From Dendrophyllia cribrosa (Eukaryota; Cnidaria; Anthozoa; Scleractinia; Dendrophylliidae): a stretch of DNA of 64,000 nt. The position numbers and the translations under genes are program-made. Below, piece by piece: positions 1 to 12,200 of this stretch (its first letter is position 1; each line of letters starts with the position of its first letter). The stretch covers positions 8,415,291 through 8,479,290 of the forward strand of contig JAJLRJ010000009.1 in NCBI GenBank assembly GCA_024195265.1. Reading direction: 5' to 3'. A model generated the notes under the pieces. The model made no database searches. It was given only the letters and a program-made list of their open reading frames with translations, and had not been told where the DNA came from.

Positions 1-187
1 AATAATTCAACACATTGATAACAAAGCACAGTTTGAAGAAAAAATATCGAGGCCGGTCCGTCATTTTTGCATTCTCTTGTCAAATTGCGAAATTTACCTT
101 CATCGTTGGATATACGTCATATAGACATAGCGTATATCGATAACTTTTTGACCATATTTGGGCAGTTTATCAATGTGTTGAATTATA
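1..187. repeat. TIR element, left edge cut by window
   Basis: The phrase ataattcaacacattgata near position 2 recurs inverted at about 168-187. The two ends form near-perfect terminal inverted repeats of about 20 bp around a non-coding core. This is the pattern of a MITE. No family assignment is possible. Confidence 0.55.
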
Positions 188-1511
188 AACTGTATTAGAT
201 CAGTGCTAATAACGACTTTTCTTATTATTAGAGCGATTTTCATATGACCTTGAAATACGTTCTCCCTGATTGTTCGCGATTTGTTTCATCCCGGCCGGCG
301 CCAGTATTTAAAGGATCAAAACAATCTCTGCTCGTTTTCCCGCTAAAACTATTCCTAATATGGAAAGAAGCTTGTTTAATTGACCTATCAGAATGCTGAA
401 AAGAGAAAAAAACAAAAAATCCGTTCGTTTTGCTTTTCGTGTTCGCCAAACCAACCAAAAGCCGCGCGCGTTCGCAAAACTGCCAATCAAATTGCTTCCT
501 GTCAGTTCGTTAGTTGTTTTGGTTGTGTTCACGCGTAATCATTTCAAGGTCATACAAAAATCGCTCTTACTACAAAAATATCAATTGACTCTTAACGGAC
601 ACCTGGTGTTGGTCCTTGCGGTTTTTCAGTCATTTTACTGTAACTAAACTCTCTATAAGACGGACAACGGACGCTTTGAAACCGTCAACAGACACTTAAG
701 AAGTGCCTTTTTTTAGTGAAAAATACTTCAAAACGGAAATGTAGGTGCTGAATATGAACAAACGAGTCCACGTTTCTAATATTATTTTTGTTTCAGTTTG
801 TAGGTTTTGCTTATGTAAACGACTTTTAACGGACTTAAAACAGACGTGTGTTCATTGTGCGTAGGTTCAGCTTTATTATCTCAGAATTACTGGTGTCACG
901 TTACCTCGACTCTCTATAAGCCGGACACCTCTCTAAGACGGACAGTTGGAGCCGGTCCTGACGGTGCCCGTCTAAGCGAGAGTTGACTGTATTTTTAAAG
1001 CTGCGAACAAGTGTAAACAGGATCACACGAGATAATTTCTGTTTTGTCAAGCGGACATTATCTTCTCTTGGATTTCGCCATTTTTTTTTCACGAATTTTA
1101 AAGTCTCTAAGCTATACGACTATTTAAGTTGAACACTGTTAGAAGACTGACATTTGGTTGTACAAAAGGGCGTTTTTAAGAAAAAAAATCAAAACTATTT
1201 AGTTGAAGAGGAAGACTTAGTGATGTTACTCTTTATCTTCCAAGTTATTTACTTCAGTTAATTGGGTGTAGTCATTTCTAATGTACCCTTTTTGTCCCAC
1301 TGTGACTGGCCATGAAAGAACAGGAGTATTTGACACTTGTACGTCCGATAGCTAACTACATGCAGCACGTCCGTTCTCTATCCTTACCTAGCCATGGACT
1401 AGGGAATGATCGAATCGATTATTGAGCATGGGGATTCCCGTTTAGTTGTAGGAGACTATAAAGCTTGGTTCCTACTAGCGGCGTATGGTATTGTACCGTA
1501 AATCCTCCATT

Positions 1512-1679
1512 AATAGACCAATTCCGATATATTAAAATTCATACTTGGCTCCGAGGCTTAGGGGAATAAAACAAAAGAAATAAATTATTCATACCTGAAC
1601 CTCGATGTGATTTCTTTTGTTTTATTCCCCTAAGCCTCGGAGCCAAGTATGAATTTTAATATATCGAAATTGGTCTATT
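1512..1679. repeat. Long near-perfect hairpin (foldback MITE)
   Basis: Left arm 1512-1581 and right arm 1610-1679 are reverse complements over 70 bp with one mismatch, separated by a 28-bp loop. There is no coding capacity. The near-identity of the arms suggests a young or gene-converted foldback element. Confidence 0.85.
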
Positions 1680-2309
1680 CCCCCGGTGGGCTTATTTATT
1701 TCAATCGCGTTTATAATTTACCGCCGAAACGCCAGCAGTTTACCACTCATTGTTTTGTAATTTATAAATTTCAAGTGAATATAAATGTTAAAAATAGCTT
1801 GTCTTCTACTCTCTCCTTTGCCTATTTACTCCGTCGGTGAGGCACAGGCCGCCGACAACCCTTCTCCATCCTACTAAGTACTCCATCCTGCGCATGCTGA
1901 ACTAGAAGCCTCCACACTTCTGTGCCATGTGATGCGTGCCCCCCCTTCTCCGCCTTCCCCGGGGATTCCACCTCAGCGCTTGTCGTGCAATTATGTTATT
2001 ACCTTTCCTTAGCGTGTGCCCAATCCATAGGGGAGGAAGCGGCTGTCACAGGATACAAAAATCCGGCACTTTGTGGGGGATTAGCTCACCAAGCTTTACC
2101 AGAGCCCTGTTAGCCAGCTTTACCTATTTTCGTATCCCACGACGTGGACGTAAGATTGAATCTTGGGAGGCAAAAATAACTTGTACAATACGCATGTCAC
2201 TCAGATTATCATGGAGAACCCAACTAGGAATGGTATAACTAGTTAGTATAACTTAGTGCGGGATCGCTTGCGGGTGAAAAAAGATTCGGAAAGACGTCTT
2301 CACGCGAAT

Positions 2310-2450
2310 GTTAATTCTTTCATTCCCATAGTCAATTATGGAGACATGTAGTGTAGTTCTAACTTTTGAGTCTGTGGACGAAATCCTATGGTTTGACCAT
2401 TCAAAAGAAACCTCTTCGGCAGTACTTTTGCATGGTACCATTTGTTTTTC
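2310..2450 (+). repeat. Dispersed repeat, copy 1 (agtcaattatggagacatgt family)
   Basis: The sequence from about 2320 (ccatagtcaattatggagac and onward, including a stretch about cctcttcggcagtactttt) recurs at about 15325-15420 in an Amun-like intron and 26565-26720 in an EIF3D intron. It is non-coding and of unknown class. Confidence 0.6.
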
Positions 2451-3233
2451 AATATTTTACAAAATAAAATTTAGGATTTTAAATGTATTTTTATCTTCGG
2501 CACTCATGGGAGTTAAAGGGTTGAGTGCAGGAGACTTTGTGGAAACAGGTTTTGGGCTGTAGCGACAAATAACTCTGGGGGCAGTTTCTCAACCTAGGGA
2601 AACAGTCGCTGGCTGCAGAAAATCCAGGGATCTGTAGGCGCGCATGTTACAGCAAACAAAATATCTAAGACGAATAGAACAGACAGAACTTGGGTTCCAC
2701 GTATCAAACGAGATTCTGGTACGGCTTTTAGTGTGTTTTTCGAGCACTTTCGTCATTTTAATATGGGAGTCGGCGGCGACTGGGACATAGTTCCACCGGA
2801 CGTATTCCGACTAACTTCTTCACAAAGCAAACGCGGTCCTAACGGACAACTTCAATTTCATCATAGCCAAGAAAGCCCTGTTAGAAATAAACAAACACTT
2901 CGGAAGTTCTGTTCTACATCTACATATATCAGTTGTGAATCTCTGCCAGGACCGTTCGCAAGTGCGACCAGAAGTGCAATAATATTGGATGAAACTAAAA
3001 CCAAGTTTTGCAACATTAATTAATTACTTTCAACTAACGCAGGTACTGGCGCCTATTAAAGGGCTATTGCATGTTCTACTGAACACTTAAGAGTTAAGGT
3101 TAGCTAACCACAGGTGTTCTGCTGGTTATCGCACTGGAACACTGGAAAACTGATAGCCGAAAAATTATTCGCCGCTGGGATTCTATATTTTTATAACAAC
3201 TACCACACTTACCTTTTTAGGTAACTGAAAACA

Positions 3234-6200
3234 ATGAAGACAGGGAAGACGACCAATGTTTTATTCTGTGTTTTTATAAAAATATCATTAGCGACGCATA
3301 TGAACCTATTCACGGAGCTCCTTGATTATGGAGTCCGCGAAAAGACTAGTCGACCCATCATAGGTAAGTAAAATCCTGTGTTGTTTTGCGGACCTCATAC
3401 CAAAGAAAGTGAATCGTTTTAGCCAAATAATTCTAACTAGAGCACTTATAAAGTAATTCCGAAGACTCTGATAGTTCAGGTAAGACCTTGCATTGTCTTC
3501 ATGTGTATACGGGGCTGCTACATTGCGCAGGTTTCTCTTGACGATCTCGTGCTTTTTGCGCTGCGCCGGCCGAATCCTAATTACTTCGACAATAGTGTTT
3601 TCGAAAGCTTGACTGACGAAAATCAAGGCTCGCTAACTGTCAGACTTAACTTCAAATTAAGCTTATCTTCTTGACTTCGTCGTAGCTAATCATACTAAAT
3701 CCAACGACTTAAGGCGGGACTTAACCTAAACGCCCGTTCCGCCACATGACTCTCGTTTACGTTTCAAGCAATCCAAAAACTCTATGCTTATCTCATGAAT
3801 CTATGGGGTGCCTTTTGTAAATGTTTGGGTGAATTTTGGGTATGTTTGGGAGGAAACTGAGTTTTTCTCAAAGGATTTGTAAAATTAACGCCGGGAGAAA
3901 AAAAAATATTGAAGATTTAGTAAAGTTTCAAAATTAGAATTTAATAGACGGATAACGAAGTTAGTCCACTAGCAACCTGGGGTGCTCTTGTGTGGGTATT
4001 AACTGTCTGTTGGTGTTCCAAACATCATTTTCTTTCTTCTATCCCTTCTTTAAACCTCTTAAAATTTCATTCAAATTTAGGTTGAGTCCCGCCTTAACTG
4101 CTATAACAGGCAATGATTACTCTGAACGACAAAGTTGAAAAGGAACTATAGCCTGAATTTCAGATGTCTCCTCTGATCGCATATTAATAACGTTAAATTA
4201 TGGAAAATGTTAATGTAGAAAAGTGCCGAAAATTTGAACGTTTTCAGACGTTTCGGGCTTGGCCCTTCTTCAGTGAAACGTCAATTTAAAAATATTAATA
4301 ACGTTTCATAGCATAAATTTACCAGTATGCGATACACTTTTGATGCGCGTCAAAAGTACTGCAAATTTGTCCGGTCACTGGTGAATCAAAGATACCGTTG
4401 TATAAGTCAAAGCAATATTTGACAGCACGTTTACTTTACCTTTGATCCTTTGACATATGTCAAAGGCATACGGTAAAGGCGAGTTTTCGTGCTCGCTTGT
4501 TGATCCTTGTTCGCTCGTAGTTTTATGTCTCTGAGAGAACTTTATAAAGTCACTCAGTGTTCATCTATTATTGGTCAAAATAATTTGTATCTATCTTTTT
4601 GTTCTAGGCCGGATATTTTCATCTAGATGTAGATGTAAATATCAAGCTACAAATTGAACGGTTTACCATTAAGCCATGCATCACATAAATTAATTGACGA
4701 CCTTGAACATCGTTTCCCAAAAAAAATAACACTCACAAAACTTAATGGTGCCTTATACTTTCGCAGGCAGTGTCCTTGAATAAAATCCCGTCAATACCTG
4801 TATATAACGGCCACCCTTGGGAAATGGCCAGGTGACCGTTATATACAGGGTGACCGCTATATACAGGTTTCCTTTAAACTCTACTGGAAGTTAATTGATT
4901 ACGTTTTTATATGGAAATAATCAATCAATTTACATTTTATTGACAATAACAATTAACAGCAACGTTTAAAATACGAGTTAAAGGCCCCTAAATGTCCGTG
5001 GAAGAAAATAAAAATAATATAGAAATAAAATGTCTGATAGAAGAGGAATTTGACGCGGAGCGCTACCATGGTCTATAAAACAACAGCTGTCAACTTGACA
5101 AGTACAGTGTAATAATCAAGGAACTATGCAGAATTCGAAAGTGAATATAGTTTGGTATAGAAAATACGGGTCTTAGTTCGAAGAATTAGAAAGAAACTAC
5201 CGTATTGTTTGAAGGCGATATGACCCGCTTCCGAGAGCAGAACATCGGCACTTTTGTTGTTCTGTCGTAGCCATGTGTCGGACGCAGGCGATGACATGCA
5301 TGTATTTGACATGTATTTGTAGGTCTCTCCTCCGCAGAGGCTCCTTATATAACTCCTTATATGGGTTTTCGGTGTGTGGAGAATCCGCTGGGCAAGGTGG
5401 TTGCGCCTGCATTCACTTCGCTAAGCGGATTCTCCCGAAGCCTCTGCGGAGGAGAAAGTATTTGTAGTTGTATTTCGTATAATATTTGTATTTGTGTGCG
5501 ACCCCTGCCCTGGTAGCTACAATTTAATGAGCTGTTGAATAAAGCTTGTCATGATTGGCTAATGGTTTGATTGTAGTCCAATTTGGTTACCGTTATGTAC
5601 AGGTAAAAAATAATGAAATTGTGGATTCGGAAAGTCTAAAGGGTGACCGCGTCCGTTATATACAGGTGACCGCTACATACAGGCAAACTTTACAGTAAAT
5701 ATAAGGCACGATTTTCGGGAAGTTGTTCGGTGACCGTTATATACAGAGTGACCGCTATATACAGGGCATACAGCTGTTTCGAGAAAGGTTGTTGGAATAA
5801 AGCGCAAAAGTGCACGCGACAATCCCGAAAATAATATGGGATATGATCAATGAATTTAAATAAGTCAAATAAATACATGAAACCCGCGATGCCTCGTCCA
5901 TACAGGGACGATCTTAGATGGCGGGCCATTGGGATAAATGAGTTTTTAGGACATAGCGTGGATGACTACCCACAATACCTTTCTGGGTTGTCGCGTGCAC
6001 TTTTACGCTTTTTTCCGACAACCTTTCTCGAAACAGCCGTATTCAGTCGAATGAAGGTAAAGCTGACACAATTACCAATGTATGACCAGGATTTTAACAG
6101 GCTACTAATTTTATAATGATGTATATTTTCAAGGCCTCCTCGCTCAAGAAACAGATAGAAACGTCACCATATTTGGAAGTCAGTTTGTCGCAGCAACTTA

Positions 6201-9200
6201 CGTAAAGTTTATCGAGTCTGCTGGCGGTAGAATGGTACCTATTTTGTATCCTTTAGCAGATATGCCCGGGGATATAGCACAAAAATGGTTTTTGCTGCGT
6301 GGTACTCACGGTTAATGATAATATTGAAATTCAGTTAAGACTGAGTGCCAGAAAAAAAACTGTGACAAAGACAGTCAGACGTTTCGGGGATAACTCCTTC
6401 ATTTATTTACGAGACAAACGCTCGTGCTCACGTACAATTTGTTGTGTGTACGCTATTCAAAACTATTTCAATAAAACGCGAATTCGAGCGCGCGCTTAGC
6501 GCGCATAAATGCGACAGAATGAAACTTGAAGGCAATGTAGCCTCATGGAAAATTAGAATTTAAAGTCAATGTTAATTCCATGAGGCGCCAAGGTCTTGTG
6601 TAGAAAGATTAGCCTCATTTCTTCTCTCTGTCGTGTGGCAGTTGCTCCCATGACTTTCTTTATCACCGACACCGACATGTTGTTGATTGAGTGTCCCGGT
6701 TGGTTGAAATGTTCGGCAACGGGGAATCCTCCCGTTGCAATAGCGTTGGCTGTGATTGTAGCCTTCCACAGAGCGGAGGTGCTCGACGAATCTGTCTGCG
6801 AGCCGACGATCAGTCTCCCCAATGTACAAAACTTGACAGCGGGTACAGATGATGCTATAAATAACGCTGGTCGTGGTGCAGCTATGGCGTCTTTTGAGGT
6901 GTATGATTCCGTTCGTGTGGTTGATATGGATATATCGGGAATATGCCCGGGACAAGAGCCTCTCAGATGGCAAGAAATTTTTATAGGTTTTTATCTCTGC
7001 GGATAACTTATTTCCCTAACAAAAAGGAAGCATTAAAAAAAATGACTCACCAAAAAAATTGGCGTCCAAAATGTATTCCCGATATCGCTTTTAAATGAAC
7101 AAAAAACAACAAAGGGACGATCGAGAACGTCTCTTGCTGTTAAAATGACTAGCAGGAGTAAACGTGAATGTTCTACAGAAGATGCGTGACACTTGTTTAA
7201 AATAAAATGTGTTAAAAACGTGAAAAATAGTAAAAATAAATGAAAAATTGTCAAAAGACTCATAGTGATTGAGTTCATCAAACGTTTCGGGCATAGCCCT
7301 TCATCAGTGTGACCGCGCTAAATGTTCACGCGAGAACTAAGTAGTAGAATGGCCGTTTTTATGCTACAGACGTTAATATCGTCTGAGACGTTAAAGTCGT
7401 CTCGAGACGACTTTAACGTCTAGTATAAAAACGGAAAATAAGCCAGACGGATTTAATGTCTTCTTTTAAGTGCGTCGTTCAGACGCACTTAACAGACGAC
7501 TTTAACGTCTCAGACGTTAAATACGTCTAGTATAAAAACGGGACGGCCTTAAAGAGGACGGATTTAGCCCTATTTGTATATTCGTGCTCTTAAAATTTAT
7601 TTGGGGACGAGTTATGCTGAAAACTCAATGTCAGAACTCGGTTTACAAGCCATCTTGTTTACGTTACATTTTGTTCATGCCATATCCGGGATGCCATATC
7701 ATTGTCAACGAAATCTTCGGAGAACAAATAAAGGCTCGGGACCGGAAAAACGTGTACTGACTAAGAATAGGATACTCAAAATCTTTACTAGTTGCTTTGC
7801 ATCGTGTTTATTAACAGTACAGGCCTCTCCTACTGAGTTTCCCAACATTTCGATTTGTAAACAGGAGGAGCTAAGCGCCCTTCAGCCTGCGGATCAATTG
7901 TTGGGTTTCCCCAGTTTCTCTTGCAAATGCTCTACGCTGAAAAATCGTAGTGTCTTTATATGTGCTACTATATGAGACAGCTAGCAGACACGCGCGAGAA
8001 TCCACGCTCTCGTATTCACGAGACGGGCTGTTAGAGCCCTTTGATTTCTGTTTGTTTGCCGCTCTTTCAATTCTTTCCTAATCGTATCGTCGATGTAGGC
8101 AACTGGTAATGTTGGTGTCCGCGTCCACTTAGTAGAAGTGTTAGTAAAGGGTCAGTAAAGGCATAGGAACTGAAAAACTGTTTCAGTACTGAGGGGGATA
8201 GAGTTTAAAGGTTGTAAGTAAGTTGAATTATAAATATAAATGGCAGTGAGGAGCTCTATGCAGTAAGCACTCCGAAGAACTTCTCTCGTGCGGGTTGGGG
8301 GGGGGGGGGGGGGGGGGGGGGGGGTGGGGGACTGTCCTCATGATGAAAAGGGTGGATTAGTAAAATTTAATTATGTTTTACTGAAGGTTTTTTAAATTGA
8401 ATTTAAAGTTGATATTTCATAGACGGACACCAAAATAGATCGCTTTTAACCCAGAGTGCTCTTGCATGCAAGGTATCAATTGTTTGTTGGTGTTTAATTT
8501 AAAAAATAATTTTCCCGTCTTCTATCCCTTGACATTAAATTTAGATTTCATCGTTTTAGTTCTTAACTAACTATACAGCATAAATTCGACTGATGAAGAG
8601 GTTGAAAAACTGTTCAACTCCATAAATGGGTGAGTGAAACAGAGTTTATTCAAACTATAAGTATTAAATACTTAAAACTGACTGAAATCACCATAATGCT
8701 TTGCCAAAGCCGACACCTATTCTTATCAATCTCCCTTCGTGCCACGGTTTGAGATCTTTTCTTTTTCCTGAGTTTTCCTCGAGTCAGCAGAAGAGCTGCA
8801 AAGGCTTTGCGTTTCTTGTTCCGTGTGTTGCATTTTTCTGCCCAGTCAGCCGCTGAGGGAAAATATCATCTGCTTTATAGCCAATCTTTTTTTCTTTATT
8901 AAATATTAGGGCCATTTTTCCTGGCGGTCACCGACTACTCAACAACACAAATTATACAAGGGTAGGAAAACAGATATTAAATCTAGCTCTGAAGGTAAGC
9001 TTCAATGACACATTAGCATTTATTATTACCTATATTCCTATACAGACTGCATCATATACACTGTAAATCATGTGTTGCCAAAGACACCAAGCCAAACGGA
9101 GACTAACTTCTTCGGAAATACCTACTAAATTTGCGTTCCGTGGCCCAGCAGACTCGCCGAGTAGACGTAAACTGCAAGTCCCTTTCAATGCATTGCATGC

Positions 9201-12200
9201 CTCAGTCGTACGCACAGATATGAAGAAAACAATTGGAAACTTGTTTCCTCTTGAGTTTGGGCCTGTTTACAAGGATGTAGGGTAACCATAGTGCTACGGT
9301 TACACTAGCCCTCGCACCTTTGTTCTTTTTTTCGTCTCCGTGTTTACAAAGCAGTTTGGGTAACCCTGGTCAGTAGGGTTACCCTACCTCCTTGTAAACA
9401 GGTCCCACGGCCAAACGGTGACCTTCCGCACACTTTCAAGTCATAAGTGTATGTTAGTGACGAACGAAGTAGCATGTCAACGCAAATCCTCAAATTGTGT
9501 TAAGGGGGTGAACCTTAACTTCAGTATTAGAGTCGTTGCTAGGGACATTATTTAATGTTAAGCATTTCTGCTAACATGGTGGGAACTATGAAACTGAACA
9601 CAAGACATCACTAAATCGACATTACACAGGCATGCGCAACTATTGACAGTCCCCGATCGCGCGTAAGAATGAAAATGTGCAAAAATTCAAAGGAAAAGTG
9701 ATAAAAATCAATTTTTTTTACGAAGAATCATAAGCTGTAGCATGGAATCACCGTTTAGATAAGAAAAGAAAAGTTATAAAAAAAATGTATAAAAATACAC
9801 CTTTATGATGTCATAGCTTTTTTAATAACTTGATTTTTATCAAATCTTATACGCTACAGATTTTTTATCGCGATGTTCTTAGCCGTTGACATTGTTATTT
9901 TTTTTGGAAAAAAATGTAAGATGTTCGAGTTTTAAGGATATTTTATGTTCTGGTCACGTGACTTACTAAATGTGGTTGTGACTCATAAAATTTGATGAAA
10001 CCGTTAACAGAACGAACATGACCAAACATTATAGCCGAGGAAGTTAAGAAACCGATCAGATGTAACGTTTAGAACTCTTCCACAGCAACCACCTTGTAGT
10101 TAAGGTTCTCCCCCCTTAACTACTGCTAATACAGTCGAACCTCTCCTTACGGACACCTCTATAAAGACCCGTTTGCACAGACGATTTGTTGTGCAATTTT
10201 TGTCGCACTTGTCGATGCAATTTTTGTCGCGCCAGTTGCATCTTCAAATCGCGTGTGTAAACGGGCAGCGATTTCAGGCCGATTTGGGCGCGATTTGTCG
10301 CGCGATGTCGCAGAGGTTTCGAACATGTTCGAAACCCATCGCAACTTGGCGGCGATTTTTGAGAAATCACAGCAAATGAAAGCAAATGACGCACCCGGAT
10401 CGCATAGGAAATAGCCACTAGTTTACACTTGCGACAAAAGTTGCATTGGAGAGCGCGACAAAAATCGCATCAAAAATCGCATGTGTAAAAGGGGCTTAAT
10501 ACGGACATCTCTCTATTACGGACAGTTCACTTGGTCCTGAAGATAGGAAAATTCATACAATGCCTACCTGTATAATACGGACGCCTCTATAATGTGGACA
10601 CTTGAGACTGTACCTTTAGTGTCCGTTATAAGGAAGTTCAAGCCTAGTGTAACCTATTAACCTAATTCCTTTGGAGGCTTTTGACAATGACGACGTGTTT
10701 CCCATCTGGGGAGAATGCCTCGGCTTTGAACTGATCTCAATGGTGATTGGCAGAAGAGATCTGAAACTTGGACAACTTGACCCAGAGTTTTTCACTACAG
10801 TCGAAGCAGAGAACATCAGCCTTCCTCTTATTCTTCCCAAAGGTTTGTTGGCTCTATCAGTACAATATTCAATGATTGTATACCGTATACCATGCATTAT
10901 CAATGGGAATCGAAAGGGAATATTACTGCGCTTTTCAATAACACACGAACTCTGAATTTTAAAACTCTACCAAAAGTTTCGTTTTTCACTGCGGCAAACT
11001 GATATCATAGCGGACCAGGAGACGTTTTTCTTTACGCAAAATGGTCATCAGTGTTCGCGGGTTGTGATTAGTGGATTTCAATCCATTTTGTCAGTTTCTA
11101 TTTGTAGGGGTCCAATGTTTGTCGTCATAATTATGATTGACGGCAGCATAAAACGTAGACCTTAGTTGGGCTTCGAACTTCACAGTAACTTGAAACTCAG
11201 TATGGAAAATTAAAACCGATCTGTAGACTTCAAATGGATTTTTCAAGACTTCGGTAAACGCTACAGCACGTTAAATGTTTGTAAAAATGTGTAGCCTTTT
11301 CAAGAAAGCGCTCGGTCTTTCAAAGTAAACAGTTCAAGCACTCACGTCTGTCAAAACAATGGTAACCTCTAAACCTTTGAAACTCTTATCTCAAAAACAC
11401 TTCAAAAAGAATTTTCTAGAACTAATTCTAGAAGAGGTGTCCATTTGTGACCATGAATCACTGCTCATTTTAATCTGCCACAAGTAATTAAATATCTCCT
11501 GTTCGTATTTTCCCCGAAATGTTTATGCGAAAAAAGGACACATTCTCGTTCCCAGAAGCCCTCGTTTCGTTTGCGGTTGAGACGTGTGACGCAATTTAAA
11601 AAAAACGTGGAGCAACCTCGTTCCCAGGGTCTCTCTTCTTCCTGCCCCTTGGAGCGAAAGAGGGGCGGGAAGAAGAGACCCTGGGAACGAGGTCACGTTG
11701 AACGTGGAGCTCCGGGGACGAGAATGGATGTGACATGAATAACTACTCTCTTATCGCTTTACACTTACAGATTATATGACGGCTCCTATGTGGAAGTATG
11801 CTGCACCTCATATCATGAAATACCTGCAGAATAACCCAGTGACGTACAACAACCACAAGAGATCACTCACGCCCCAGGTCAGCCTAACAGAGTTAATAAA
11901 CAAATAACTCTGAGAATGGAAATTGCAGCCGCTAGAGAAGTTGTTCATAGAAAAGACACGTCGATAAGAACGATTAAATCAGACAGAGAACCCTTCAAGC
12001 CCCCCTCCCCACTCCCCCAGGATTTTTGCCAACAGGTTATGCAACAACTTTCTGAAATCCCCAAAGACCATTACAAACACATAGTGAACCATTTGTTTTT
12101 TTCACACTCAAATATGTGAACACGTACTGATAAAATTGCGACCCAAAACATTGCACTCTGAAGGAAAACCTGTGGCGATTTTTGTCATTAAAATCGACGA

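Larger units (their letters stand above)
1..3233. other. Intergenic region upstream of GGH, repeats only
   Basis: No coding exon recognised. It holds an edge-truncated inverted-repeat element (1-187), degenerate copies of a repeat with the phrase ctctataagacggac (about 645-960), a long hairpin (1512-1679) and one copy of a dispersed repeat around 2310-2450. Short open frames here have no recognisable protein similarity. The GGH promoter and perhaps a 5' UTR exon should lie near the right end: an acceptor-like sequence (pyrimidines then ag at 3219-3220) sits 13 bp before the GGH start codon. Confidence 0.6.

Noticed and set aside
5850..6116. 88-codon frame just upstream of GGH exon 2 considered as GGH's first exon
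   Set aside because: It encodes a transposase-like start, ends at a stop before the GGH exon and lacks a donor. The true upstream exon, ending RPIIG, is at 3234-3363.
6596..7006. 136-codon plus-strand open frame
   Set aside because: It is antisense to the GIY-YIG relic of a Penelope-like element on the minus strand.
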